Virus record (IMG/VR): IMGVR_UViG_3300042298_003052
Location: 1 to 64,000 of that record
Strand: one strand, 5' to 3'
DNA: 64,000 bases
From: a virus
The notes below the pieces were generated by a model. That model searched no databases and was not told the origin of the DNA. It saw only the letters and a list, made by a program, of their open reading frames with translations. How positions within the stretch are numbered: the first letter of the stretch is position 1; every line of letters begins with the position of its first letter. Below, piece by piece: positions 14,884-24,232 of the stretch. The translations under genes and the position numbers were made by a program.

Positions 14884-14915
14884 ATTAGTAATAATCAATA
14901 CTTTAGGTTTATCAA

Positions 14916-15116
14916 ATGAAAAAAGTTGTAAAAGAAATGAAGAGGGGTGCTTACAGACGGCTTGATAACGATTCTCCTAAGTCGTTTTACCAATTCTGTA
15001 TGACCGAAGACGAAAAAAAGGAACTTTACGATATTTCTTGCGAGATGGGTATTACTATGGCTGCTGTACTTCGTATTGGTATTGAGTTGGTTAAGAAGGA
15101 GCGGAAGACTAATTAG
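14916..15116 (+). CDS. Small ribbon-helix-helix-like regulator
   Basis: A 66-residue basic protein. KSFYQFCMTEDEKKELYDIS followed by MGITMAAVLRIGIELVKKE has the strand-helix-turn-helix layout of CopG/Arc-type DNA-binding proteins. It is the first gene after the TTGACA promoter and precedes two helicase genes, consistent with an early autoregulator. The fold is inferred from the residue pattern only. Confidence 0.55.
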   Translation: MKKVVKEMKRGAYRRLDNDSPKSFYQFCMTEDEKKELYDISCEMGITMAAVLRIGIELVKKERKTN

Positions 15117-15142
15117 TTTAATGTAGTAAGGAATCGAAGATA

Positions 15143-17692
15143 ATGATCGTTAAAGTTTCTCTAGATCTGAAAACAAAGCTTTCTAACAAACCCGATAGAA
15201 ATACTAAAGAAGGTCAAGATCTGATTGGAGCGATCGTAAACAGATTAACACCTACTGAAGTAAAGATCGCGGAATTAGCTTCCTATATTATTGACGGCTA
15301 TAGTTGGTCCCCTTCGGTGTGTTCTCAAAAAAAGACGGTTGAATACTTTGTGTTCTCTCGTTTATTAGCTATGGACTTTGATAATAAAAGATCAGTTATT
15401 ACTCCAGAGCAAGTTAAAACTCGTTTAGAAGAGTATGGTATTGACTGGAAATTTTTTCATACTTCTTTTAGCGATACTCCCGAAACAAGAAAATTTCGTG
15501 TTGTTTTCGATTCTGGTAGACATCTAGATAAAACAGAAACTCTAAACTATCTGAATAGATTACATGTTTTGTTTCCTGAAGCAGATTTAACTTCAAATCG
15601 TCTCGTTCAGTTCTATTTCGGAGGTCGTGAATTATTACTTGAAAATTTTGATTCGACGCCTTTAAACTACGATCTGTTAAAAAGTGCTGCCGATAGTGAA
15701 GCAGCTAAAAATTGTAGTGATAGATCGGCTAGAACCATTATAAGTCGTGCCACTAATCTCAAAATATCCGAAAACGAATCATTGTCTTTTGTTGATGGTG
15801 GGAAAGCCACTTACGATATAATTTCCAAACCTGACTTTAATCGGTTGTGCGATCGCGTTGTCTTAATTAAAGCTTTACGAGATGGTGTACCTGAGTCTAC
15901 AGAACAATACGAAATAGGAGATCGTCTATCTTATCCCGATCTTTTCACTGCTATCACCAATCTCTTGCCTTTTGAGGGTGGTCTTAAACAGGCTGAGCGT
16001 TGGATGGTCGCTGACGGGCGTTACGAATCGAAACATTACAGGATCTTCAACTCACTGCGTAAGCACCCTGACTATTTTCCCGCTAATTTATGTTATAGTC
16101 CTTTTATAAAGGATCACCGGTATTCTAACGCCGCTACGGCTTATAAAAACGAGGGTAAAGCTGTGAAGATTCCAAATGTTAAACTTTCCGCCTACACAGT
16201 AGAAGAGGCCGACAAAATCATGACGGCGGCGTTCTACGATGCTGTTGATCGTAAAGATAACAGCGTGACAGTTCTTAAATTCGCTACAGGACAAGGCAAG
16301 ACTCGTATGCAAGCTGAAATTTATAAACAGTACGAACGCCAAGGTGTAGCTTTATTCTGTGGTTTTACCACACACAAGTTAAAAGACGAATTTATTAATA
16401 AATACTTAGGTGAGACAGAAACGCTCTCTGCGGTAGTTACTCCTGAACAACCTCCTAATATACCTGGTAATATTGACGAACTTTATAACGTAGGCGCGTA
16501 TATCAAAGCTCAAGCCGCTATAAAGGCTCTAAAAAGAAAAACTAAGGATACTGATCTTAAAGAGCAACTACTGTCCTACGAAAGAAGAAATGCTGAGGCG
16601 TACGGTACCCAAACACGATCTATTATTGGAACTACTCGTAAAGCTCTAACGAAGAACGCTCGTACGAATCGATATCCGTTTGGTCATTGTAAACTTTTTA
16701 TTTTCGACGAGGATATCATTTCCGAATTGTTACCTACTTATTATATCACTCGTGAAGATCTTAACGTTCTTCGTTCGTTAGTTAGAAGAGAACAGAACGA
16801 TAACCTGACTAGATCAGTCGAACCTGTTATTTCGTACTATTTAGAAATTATTGAGAAGGAAGCCTATATAATACAGGATATGCCACACTTTGTTATTTCT
16901 GACAAAGCTAATTTATTACTAACAACTATAGTGGCAGATAATTCTAATCGTTTTGACGGTAATATTTTAGACGTTTTTCGTTTACGTGGAAAGTTTTGCT
17001 TAGACACGAACGATCTTGGTAAACTTAACTTCGTTGGTAAAAAAGAATTACCTAGCGATCGCCAATATATAATTCTTTCAGCTACCGCTGATGAAAATAT
17101 TTACAGATATCTTATTGACGAGGATAGACTAAACTTCGTGGATATATCCAACGTGGTTCCCAAAGGTAAATTGATCCAGGACACAACTAAATCCTGTTCC
17201 AGACGATCTTTGAGCAATCCTGAAACAGAAAACTATGTTAGGATTAAATTGGAAGAAGCTGGAGATCCTGAAGTGATCACGTTTAAGGCTTTCAAAGATC
17301 GTTTCCTTAACGTTTGCAAAAATATCCATTTTGGTAATTGTTCTGGATACGATGATCTTAAAGGTAAAAATATAGCGGTCGTCGGTACTCCCCATCCTCC
17401 TCAGTCTTTAGTTGAACTTATAGCGGCTGTCCTCGGTATGGAAACCCCGCCCTATGTTTCCGTGGTACAACAGGAAATTTTTCGTAACGGATTCCGATTT
17501 ATTTTTCGTACCTATGAGAATCTGAACTTGCAAAATATTCATCTTGCGCTAATTGAACAAGAACTGATTCAGGCTGTTGGTCGAGCTAGAATTTTAAGAA
17601 CGAACGCTACAGTTTGGTTATTTTCTAACTATCCTCTCCCCGACTATAGCGACGTAAAAATTATCAATATCAACGAAACTGTAGAAGTTTAG
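15143..17692 (+). CDS. Primase-like / helicase fusion protein
   Basis: An 849-residue protein with a AAGGA ribosome site. The N-terminal 200 residues resemble the archaeo-eukaryotic primase type found in phage and plasmid replicases: LLAMDFDN (a D-x-D metal site), FFHTSFSDTPETRKFRVVFD, and SNRLVQFYFGGRE. The rest is a helicase: ATGQGKT (Walker A, near residue 385), IFDEDI (Walker B, near 520), YIILSATAD (near 640) and a late QAVGRARILR, the arginine-finger motif VI of superfamily 2. It may prime and unwind at the same time, or act as a helicase with a relic primase. A separate primase-DnaB fusion lies at 37425. Confidence 0.65.
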   Translation: MIVKVSLDLKTKLSNKPDRNTKEGQDLIGAIVNRLTPTEVKIAELASYIIDGYSWSPSVCSQKKTVEYFVFSRLLAMDFDNKRSVITPEQVKTRLEEYGIDWKFFHTSFSDTPETRKFRVVFDSGRHLDKTETLNYLNRLHVLFPEADLTSNRLVQFYFGGRELLLENFDSTPLNYDLLKSAADSEAAKNCSDRSARTIISRATNLKISENESLSFVDGGKATYDIISKPDFNRLCDRVVLIKALRDGVPESTEQYEIGDRLSYPDLFTAITNLLPFEGGLKQAERWMVADGRYESKHYRIFNSLRKHPDYFPANLCYSPFIKDHRYSNAATAYKNEGKAVKIPNVKLSAYTVEEADKIMTAAFYDAVDRKDNSVTVLKFATGQGKTRMQAEIYKQYERQGVALFCGFTTHKLKDEFINKYLGETETLSAVVTPEQPPNIPGNIDELYNVGAYIKAQAAIKALKRKTKDTDLKEQLLSYERRNAEAYGTQTRSIIGTTRKALTKNARTNRYPFGHCKLFIFDEDIISELLPTYYITREDLNVLRSLVRREQNDNLTRSVEPVISYYLEIIEKEAYIIQDMPHFVISDKANLLLTTIVADNSNRFDGNILDVFRLRGKFCLDTNDLGKLNFVGKKELPSDRQYIILSATADENIYRYLIDEDRLNFVDISNVVPKGKLIQDTTKSCSRRSLSNPETENYVRIKLEEAGDPEVITFKAFKDRFLNVCKNIHFGNCSGYDDLKGKNIAVVGTPHPPQSLVELIAAVLGMETPPYVSVVQQEIFRNGFRFIFRTYENLNLQNIHLALIEQELIQAVGRARILRTNATVWLFSNYPLPDYSDVKIININETVEV

Positions 17693-17704
17693 AGACTCTT
17701 CGCT

Positions 17705-19231
17705 ATGGACTTACGAGATTATCAAGCCAGAGTAATAAACGATCTCTATAACGCTTACGCCCAAGGTAATAAGCGAATGGCGTTGATCGCAGCTACAGCG
17801 GCAGGTAAGACCGTAATATCCACTAAATTATGCCTGGATGCTTCTACAGCAGGGAAGCGATCTTTATTTATTGTTCACTTAGATAAGTTAGTAGAACAAA
17901 CAGCAGAAAAGTTTACTCGATACGGACTCGAAGTAGGTTTTGTAAAAGCTGGATACGAAGAGAATCCTGATACGCTAGTGCAGATCGCTAGTATTCAGAC
18001 CTTAAATAATAGAGAAACCTGGAAGAACTATACAGTAGACTTTATTATATTTGACGAGGCTCATATAACATTAACATCTCAAGTTGGTAAGGATATTATC
18101 TACAATATCTATCCAGATGCCCGTGTAGTGGCTTTAACAGCTACTCCAAAACGTCTTGGTGTAGAACAGATAGGAGATCATTTAGAAGGCTTCGTAGCCA
18201 CTCCTACGCCTCTGGATTTACAAAGGATGGGTTTTTTATCGCAAATGCGATATTATGTTCCGTCTGCTTCTGTTAATGTGTCAGATCTTCAAGTTAAGGG
18301 TGACGACTACGAAGTATCTGAAATAAAGAACCGATGCTTTACGCCTGAACTAATCAGTGCGATCATAAAGGAATGGTTTCTACTAAAAGATACTGATGGA
18401 AGTTTTCTCTGTAGAGGAAAACGGACACTAGCATTCTGTGTGGATATAGAACACGCCGAATGTATTGCTTATCATTTCAATAGATTAGGAGTACCTTTCG
18501 CTTGTCTAACAAGTGAAACACCTTTGAAAGAGAGAGCTAAGATATATAACGATTTTAGAGAAGGAACCTTGATAGGTATATCTTCTGTAAACGTTATCAG
18601 CATCGGTTTTGACGAACCCATGGCTGAAGTAGGGTTACTTTTGAGACCTACAGCATCAGAAGCGTTACATCTCCAGCAAATAGGGAGATTGATGCGTATA
18701 GCTGAAGGTAAAAGATTTGGTGTGATACTAGATCAAGCTGGCAACACTACAAGACTAGGCATACCAGAGGATATTCAAAACTATACATTACCAACATCCA
18801 AAGAAAAAACCGTTGGTGTTATGCCCACTAAAGTGTGTCCTCAGTGCGATCGCATTGTGCCTAGATTCACTGTGGACTGTGCTTGTGGCCATCATTGGAT
18901 AACTAAATTCGATATAGATGATAGTGGTATGATTGAATTACCGATCAATAAAACTATTCATGTGGAAACCTTGAGGGATAGATTTAGAATTTATAGATTT
19001 GAAGGTTTTACCACTGGTGTTTCACCAGAGCACGTTGAAAAGAGATTTGCCAAGGAATATGGTATTTCTCCATTAGATGAATGGTTTCTTGGATCTACGG
19101 TTAATAGATCGGAGATGCTCAAAAAGGCTTATATACAATATTTATTAGATTGTGCTAACAAAGAAAACAAAAGTGAGGATTGGGCATTAAAACAATTAGA
19201 ATTAGAATTTGGTAGTCTTAATGCCGCTTGA
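17705..19231 (+). CDS. Superfamily 2 DEAH helicase (RadD/UvsW-like)
   Basis: A 508-residue helicase: LRDYQARVINDL (Q-like motif), ATAAGKT (Walker A, near residue 35), FDEAHITL (DEAH box, near 120), ALTATPKR (motif III), and LHLQQIGRLMRIAEGK (motif VI). After the helicase core there is a C-x-x-C ... C-x-C zinc-ribbon (CPQCDR, then CACGHHW, residues about 375-400), as in RadD-type proteins. Such enzymes remodel forks and recombination intermediates; T4 UvsW is the phage precedent. It starts twelve bases after the primase-like helicase, in one operon. Confidence 0.8.
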   Translation: MDLRDYQARVINDLYNAYAQGNKRMALIAATAAGKTVISTKLCLDASTAGKRSLFIVHLDKLVEQTAEKFTRYGLEVGFVKAGYEENPDTLVQIASIQTLNNRETWKNYTVDFIIFDEAHITLTSQVGKDIIYNIYPDARVVALTATPKRLGVEQIGDHLEGFVATPTPLDLQRMGFLSQMRYYVPSASVNVSDLQVKGDDYEVSEIKNRCFTPELISAIIKEWFLLKDTDGSFLCRGKRTLAFCVDIEHAECIAYHFNRLGVPFACLTSETPLKERAKIYNDFREGTLIGISSVNVISIGFDEPMAEVGLLLRPTASEALHLQQIGRLMRIAEGKRFGVILDQAGNTTRLGIPEDIQNYTLPTSKEKTVGVMPTKVCPQCDRIVPRFTVDCACGHHWITKFDIDDSGMIELPINKTIHVETLRDRFRIYRFEGFTTGVSPEHVEKRFAKEYGISPLDEWFLGSTVNRSEMLKKAYIQYLLDCANKENKSEDWALKQLELEFGSLNAA

Positions 19232-19278
19232 TCGCTACCGAAAGTTTTATTTATGGTTCTAGTTAGGACAATCTTTTT

Positions 19279-21711
19279 ATGAATTATCTTACACTTACAT
19301 TACCGCCGTCTTGGGGCGCAGAAGAATCCTACGATGTAGGATCTAATTTTGAGTCGCAACTTGGCGATGGTTATATAAGCACGTCTTCTTCCGTAGAACC
19401 TAGAGTGACGTGGACTATTCAGGCGATCGACACTAAGGATAAGATAGAAAACATATCTGATTTTTTATCCAATAGGAGTGGCGTAGAATCGTTTTATTGG
19501 AGTCCTAATGTAGAAGTATTACCATTACAACTATACTTTTGTACAGAATGGTCTATAACACCAATAGGATTTGATACTTTTAGTTTCTCAGCCACGTTTA
19601 TAAAAGATATCGAATCACCTTGTAGCGATCTTTCTGATCTTATAGATATAACTAAAATAAAATCTGATATTACGGCATCGAAAGTATTTATAGATAATAT
19701 ATCGACTATAGATGTAAATAGTCTTATAACTAATAACGCTACACCAAAAGAAGGCAACACTTGGTTACATGTATTTTATACATTTGCTACAGAAGTGTAT
19801 TTTGATTTTTTTAAGATTGAAGTAACCAAGCCTGATGGCATCAAGGAAACTGTATTAACTCAAAGTGGTGGTGGTCAAAATATTGGTGGTTACTATGGAA
19901 CTGGATCTCCGAACTCATGGACTAATTTTTCCTATGCCTTTCAAAAAAAAGGTAAATACAAAATAAAGTTCATACACGAAAAAGATGGTAATTTCAGTGT
20001 AGATAACGAAGTAATTGCGATCGATAGTGTAGTTATTGGAAATGCCAGTACTAGAGCTGGTATAACAACCACGTATCTAAATCAAGGTTTTGAGAATGGT
20101 GTTATACCTTCAGGGTGGGTAAACAACTGGTGGCAGATTACACAAAATCCAGTTTATTCTGGCAGTAACGCTATTAAATCAGCATTAACAAGTAATGATA
20201 GAAACGCTACAGCTTCTTTAGAATTTGAATTTGAGGTGTTTCCAGAAATATCTCTCCAAGCTCCATTACTAATATCAAACAACAATTTGGTTACTAAACA
20301 ATGGCATCAGGAAGCTGGTATAGACATACCTTGGCAAGCTGGTACATTATATGATCAAATAAACATGTCGATGGCGTTTCTTAATGGATATAAGTTATTA
20401 AACAATCAGACTTGGTTAGACAGATCATTAACACTTGCAGAAGCTATAGAAACTTATTATTACAATGGTAATAGTACACTACCACATTGGTTAATAAATG
20501 TAAGATCTCCAATTGGGTCTATACAGACCAATCAACTGTTTGAAGTATACTCACCCAGTAACAACGGTTACACAGCATTTCCTGCTTCCGTAACGGCTTT
20601 ATCAACGAATCAAGTTAATATCAAAGCTTCTTGGTTGCCTATGTTGTGGGAGCTTTACGATGAATTGTATTTGATAACTCAAAACAGTATATGGCAAACA
20701 AGATCCAATAAAATAAAAACTGGTTTTCAATCTATTATAAATTACTCGCCTAATACCGTTAACAGTGAGTTATTTACATCCTCTATAGTACGACAAAATA
20801 ACGTTGTAACTAATCGTTACGGCGATCGCTATTTGATCTCTCAGAATTTATGGGGATTGGTTGGTACGAATACTAATCAACTTTTAGCAACGATCGACAA
20901 TTTAGCTAAAGCTCAAATAAAATATGCAGAGGTCAATGATGATTTTGGGCCTTTTGCTTTTAGAATATCGCCTATTAATTCCCTATGGCAGTTAAATACT
21001 GTTACAGGGAATCTTGCTACTCTTATCCTTTATAGAAATCAAGCCAACCCTATGGAACAAGGGTCAGATTCAGGTTTCTCACAGGCTCAATTTGGTCTAT
21101 GGTTGGCTAAAGCTCTTTATTATTCAAATACTAAATTCGATAGTTTACAGAAACTTTTGATGGATTGGCTAAATTGGGTAGATGGTAAATGGTGTTCTAT
21201 AGAACCGGATTTTCCTCCTACACGATTCTCAGAAAAGAACACACCTTATCCAGATAGTGATCCAGCTACACAAGCATTAATAGGAGAGTCGGCTTTGTGG
21301 GCTAACCTTAATGGAGAAGATGCTGGCACTACTTTTAGATTGATTCTGAGAAGTTATGAATATCTACAAAAACAATTTGAAGGCGATCTGACCCGTATTA
21401 TGTATGGAAGTTGGTCTAAAGACAAACAAATTTACATTGGAGAGATGTTAAAAAATTATGATTCTAGAACTCATAGTTGTGTAATCAACTTTTTGACATT
21501 ATTGGCAATATATAAAGATCAATTGGTATATCCTAGTTGCACCGAGTCAATAAGAACACCTTTGTTACAACAAACGATGGAATCTTGCTGTGGTAGTCCT
21601 ACTATACCTTGTGGTATATACACTCTAACTGGCGAAGTTAAACCAACTGGTGAAAGTGTATTCAACAATTGTGCTATGATGGTACGATTAACTGTATCTA
21701 GCTATTATTAG
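19279..21711 (+). CDS. Tail-tip protein: M-like N-terminus with glycosidase-like barrel
   Basis: An 810-residue virion protein. Residues 1-115 resemble lambda gpM-type minor tail proteins (SNRSGVESFYWSPN, then FDTFSFSATF) and match the N-terminus of the 28916-30478 protein. Residues about 150-330 are beta-rich. Residues about 340-770 have paired helices with many Trp and Tyr (GIDIPWQAGTLYDQINMSMA, YNGNSTLPHWLINVRS, QFGLWLAKALYYS), the look of an (alpha/alpha)6 toroid glycosidase or lyase. This suggests a tail-borne depolymerase cutting host surface polysaccharide. The catalytic residues cannot be named with confidence. Confidence 0.6.
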   Translation: MNYLTLTLPPSWGAEESYDVGSNFESQLGDGYISTSSSVEPRVTWTIQAIDTKDKIENISDFLSNRSGVESFYWSPNVEVLPLQLYFCTEWSITPIGFDTFSFSATFIKDIESPCSDLSDLIDITKIKSDITASKVFIDNISTIDVNSLITNNATPKEGNTWLHVFYTFATEVYFDFFKIEVTKPDGIKETVLTQSGGGQNIGGYYGTGSPNSWTNFSYAFQKKGKYKIKFIHEKDGNFSVDNEVIAIDSVVIGNASTRAGITTTYLNQGFENGVIPSGWVNNWWQITQNPVYSGSNAIKSALTSNDRNATASLEFEFEVFPEISLQAPLLISNNNLVTKQWHQEAGIDIPWQAGTLYDQINMSMAFLNGYKLLNNQTWLDRSLTLAEAIETYYYNGNSTLPHWLINVRSPIGSIQTNQLFEVYSPSNNGYTAFPASVTALSTNQVNIKASWLPMLWELYDELYLITQNSIWQTRSNKIKTGFQSIINYSPNTVNSELFTSSIVRQNNVVTNRYGDRYLISQNLWGLVGTNTNQLLATIDNLAKAQIKYAEVNDDFGPFAFRISPINSLWQLNTVTGNLATLILYRNQANPMEQGSDSGFSQAQFGLWLAKALYYSNTKFDSLQKLLMDWLNWVDGKWCSIEPDFPPTRFSEKNTPYPDSDPATQALIGESALWANLNGEDAGTTFRLILRSYEYLQKQFEGDLTRIMYGSWSKDKQIYIGEMLKNYDSRTHSCVINFLTLLAIYKDQLVYPSCTESIRTPLLQQTMESCCGSPTIPCGIYTLTGEVKPTGESVFNNCAMMVRLTVSSYY

Positions 21712-21719
21712 GGTTTCTC

Positions 21720-22418
21720 ATGGGTCTTAGCACCAACTATTTTGACGTAGGTTTTCGTGTATATTATAGAGTGAAGAGTATGTTACATGAAGAAACATAC
21801 CTTGATGCTTATACTATTTACACAGCAGACGACCCAAAAAACAATGTTGACATTTATGAAGGAAATATACAGATAACGAGATCTTTTGATCCTCCGTCAC
21901 ATGTCCCTTTATTTGATCCTAGAGAAAAAAGAGGTATATCTATACATCATCAATTAGGATCTAGAGGTTTCCACACTGGAACAGGTCTTTTCAGTGGTAT
22001 ATTAGAACAACCTTTTCTGTATCATGGATACACTACCGCAAACGCGCCAAGACTGTATATAGGAGTAAGACGTACAGGATCTCCAAAATGGTTTTATAAA
22101 TTACCGGCTAATGTCAACATTTCCAGTTATAAAGGGGAGAACATATACGACAAAGATACAAGATCTAAAACTCCCGCAGTAAAAACATCTGTTTATGTAT
22201 CAGGGAGCGAAGGTTTTCCTGATTATGATCCAATGGATATACGTGGCCTTGATGATACGTCTACTGATACCGAATCAAGAGTATTACAGTTACATGTATC
22301 TTATATGCCTAACGGTGACTACTATCTATTAATGTCCGATCAACGAACAAAAGTATTGGGTGGCGGAAGCTTTTTCGGTAGAGTTTGGATACCTTTGAAA
22401 AATGACGGAACCTATTAG
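21720..22418 (+). CDS. Hypothetical tail-region protein
   Basis: A 232-residue, Tyr- and Asp-rich, beta-type protein of unknown function. Phrases such as LHEETYLDAYTIYTADDP and GSRGFHTGTGLFSG carry no family signature. It starts eight bases after the M-like gene and overlaps the glycosyltransferase-like gene by seventeen bases, so it belongs to the tail-tip operon and is probably a virion component. Confidence 0.55.
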   Translation: MGLSTNYFDVGFRVYYRVKSMLHEETYLDAYTIYTADDPKNNVDIYEGNIQITRSFDPPSHVPLFDPREKRGISIHHQLGSRGFHTGTGLFSGILEQPFLYHGYTTANAPRLYIGVRRTGSPKWFYKLPANVNISSYKGENIYDKDTRSKTPAVKTSVYVSGSEGFPDYDPMDIRGLDDTSTDTESRVLQLHVSYMPNGDYYLLMSDQRTKVLGGGSFFGRVWIPLKNDGTY

Positions 22419-23118
22419 TTTCTATTTTAATATATACAAAAACGAGATTTATGCCAGCAGACTAGTTTTTCAAATACGAAATTTTTATCCAACCTCAGAG
22501 ATTTTAATTATATCTGATGGTCAAGCTAATTTATTCTCTATGAATCAGATCCGTGATTATCACGATCGCATGTTCCCTGACTCTCCTCCATTTACATTGA
22601 TAAAAGGCGATCGCCTAAAGAATGTAGGACCAGAATTTACTCAACGCAATTTCAAGTGCGTACTTAATAATACAACTAGCGATCTTATTATCAAATTAGA
22701 TCCAGATTCTTATATATGGAGATCGTTTAATTATATTCCAGAGGGTGATTGGATAGGAGATGTGAGATTTCTGCCTGCACCTTACCTATCAAGACAATTT
22801 AATTTCATTTCTGGTGGTTGTTTTGGTATGCGTAGAAATGTTATAAAAGAAATATACAATAGCAACTTGTTATTAGGTGACGAATATCGTACAGAGGAAA
22901 GTTTCTACGACAGATATAGGATGAACAGAAAATACGGAGATCCTATCACTAATGAACTTATATACAGAGAAAATCTAGTATTAGATGATGTGGCTAATAG
23001 ACTAGGCGTAACACCTGTTCAATGGGATGAAGTATATTGTACACAACATGGAGAACAACTACAAAATCCCGATGATCTAAAGTATGCTGTAACACACCCT
23101 GTAAGGTACATATTTTGA
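22402..23118 (+). CDS. Glycosyltransferase-like protein in the tail operon
   Basis: A 238-residue protein with the outline of a GT-A glycosyltransferase: N-terminal Rossmann-type strands (SFYFNIYKN, SEILIISDGQ), a D-x-D-type LIIKLDPDSYIW (near residues 95-105), then FISGGCFGMRRNVIKEI (acceptor-side motif) and a late hydrophobic VTHPVRYIF. It would transfer a sugar from a nucleotide-sugar donor. Its place between tail genes, overlapping both, hints at glycosylation of a tail protein. The family is a judgement by pattern; the substrate is unknown. Confidence 0.6.
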   Translation: MTEPISFYFNIYKNEIYASRLVFQIRNFYPTSEILIISDGQANLFSMNQIRDYHDRMFPDSPPFTLIKGDRLKNVGPEFTQRNFKCVLNNTTSDLIIKLDPDSYIWRSFNYIPEGDWIGDVRFLPAPYLSRQFNFISGGCFGMRRNVIKEIYNSNLLLGDEYRTEESFYDRYRMNRKYGDPITNELIYRENLVLDDVANRLGVTPVQWDEVYCTQHGEQLQNPDDLKYAVTHPVRYIF

Positions 23119-23140
23119 CTACCTTTCAGAAACAAAAACG

Positions 23141-23170
23141 TTGTTATGATATAGTTACCTTAGCTATATA
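23141..23170 (+). promoter_or_regulatory. Possible promoter before the late tail genes
   Basis: TTGTTA (23141-23146), 18-bp spacer, TATATA (23165-23170), in a 62-bp gap. A TATAG/CTATA dyad (23150-23168) overlaps it. Only a moderate match to consensus. Confidence 0.3.
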
Positions 23171-23180
23171 AACTAAAAAA

Positions 23181-23654
23181 ATGCCTACCAGGAACATATC
23201 AGTTTTAGACGGTAATACCAATCCGGCTATACTCCTTTCAGAAGATAAAGGGTTATCTGGTTCGGTGCCTATATACACACCTCATTCTTATGATGAAGTT
23301 CTTGCAGACATGGGTAACCATGGTGTAACGAAACTCTACCTAACAGGCACTATATCTATCAGTGGTAATAATACGATAATAAACGCGCCTGGTAGTGGTA
23401 ACTATATAAAAGTATTAAACTTAGAACTCCAAAATGAAAGCGCTGTAGAAACATTAGCGATCGTCCGAAGTGGTACATCCACAAATGTTAGACGAGTATT
23501 ATTGTCAGCAAAAGGTACAGTTGGTTTTAGAGATCGCGTTGAGTATCATCCACATGCTTCTTTAGATCTTGCAGCGAATACAGCTCTTGTTATTAATCTC
23601 AATGGTGCAAATACAATTGGTTACAACATAACATATGTAACAAGGACGGTGTGA
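23181..23654 (+). CDS. Small structural protein, tail region
   Basis: A 157-residue Gly/Thr/Asn-rich protein, likely beta. KVLNLELQNESAVETLAIVRSG and VGFRDRVEYHPHASLDLAANTALVINLNG read like beta-solenoid or head-fibre segments. It precedes the I-like gene with a TGATG stop-start overlap. Probably a virion protein; function unknown. Confidence 0.55.
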   Translation: MPTRNISVLDGNTNPAILLSEDKGLSGSVPIYTPHSYDEVLADMGNHGVTKLYLTGTISISGNNTIINAPGSGNYIKVLNLELQNESAVETLAIVRSGTSTNVRRVLLSAKGTVGFRDRVEYHPHASLDLAANTALVINLNGANTIGYNITYVTRTV

Positions 23655-24232
23655 TGTACACTACTATTTATTTACATGGTTCTCTACGAAAGAAATATGG
23701 TAAAGAATTTAGATGTGTAGCGCATAGCACCAAAGATTGTGTTAGATTTCTAGAAGTTAATTTCAAAGATTTCAGACAATTTATCCTAGATGAAACAGGA
23801 AAAGGTACATTCTTCAAAGTCAGACACGGAAATTATGAAATAGGAGAAGATGAACTATCAGATCCTATAGTAAAAGATAAAAGTGTTCATATTACAGCTT
23901 TGCCTAGTGGTGCTGGTAAAGTAGGAAAAATAATTCTTGGTACAGCTCTTATTGCTGGAGGATTGATATTCTCTGGGGGTTTATTAGGTCTGAGCGCTGT
24001 TCAATTAATCGTTACAGGTTCTTTATTACTTGTATCCGGCTTAATGGGACAAAAACCAAAAAACGACGCAAGTGCCGAGAATCAAAAATCTTTTATATTT
24101 TCCGGTGTTTCTAATACAGCAGAAATAGGACAGCGTATATATGTAGTATATGGCGTTATGCTAGCACCATCTATGGTACTATCTGCCACAGTGCGATCGT
24201 ACATCACAGCTACCAATGTAGGCGGATCGTGA
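23654..24232 (+). CDS. Lambda I-like tail assembly protein
   Basis: A 192-residue protein similar in plan to lambda gpI, which helps assemble the tail tip. The N-terminal 90 residues are ubiquitin-like (YLHGSLRKKYGKEF ... HITALPSGAG) and the middle has two glycine-rich hydrophobic helices (GKIILGTALIAGGLIFSGGLLG, in part) followed by a soluble tail. I use the ATG at 23654, overlapping the stop of the previous gene. It overlaps the J-like gene by one base, and gene order I-J-L agrees with lambda-like tails. Confidence 0.8.
   Translation: MYTTIYLHGSLRKKYGKEFRCVAHSTKDCVRFLEVNFKDFRQFILDETGKGTFFKVRHGNYEIGEDELSDPIVKDKSVHITALPSGAGKVGKIILGTALIAGGLIFSGGLLGLSAVQLIVTGSLLLVSGLMGQKPKNDASAENQKSFIFSGVSNTAEIGQRIYVVYGVMLAPSMVLSATVRSYITATNVGGS

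Larger units (their letters stand above)
13491..14915. other. 1.4-kb non-coding control region
   Basis: No gene longer than about 18 codons is supported here. From left to right it holds AGGTGCCA operator-like repeats (13526-13946), TTTACATTTC short repeats (13607-13632), 23-bp iterons and a large dyad (14005-14176), a hairpin-rich stretch ending in a terminator (14236-14383), a second palindromic terminator (14390-14445), a 28-bp inverted repeat (14473-14725), and the rightward promoter (14856-14885). It divides the leftward lysis block from the rightward helicase and tail-tip block. It is most likely a divergent early control region and possibly a replication or partition site. Confidence 0.8.
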
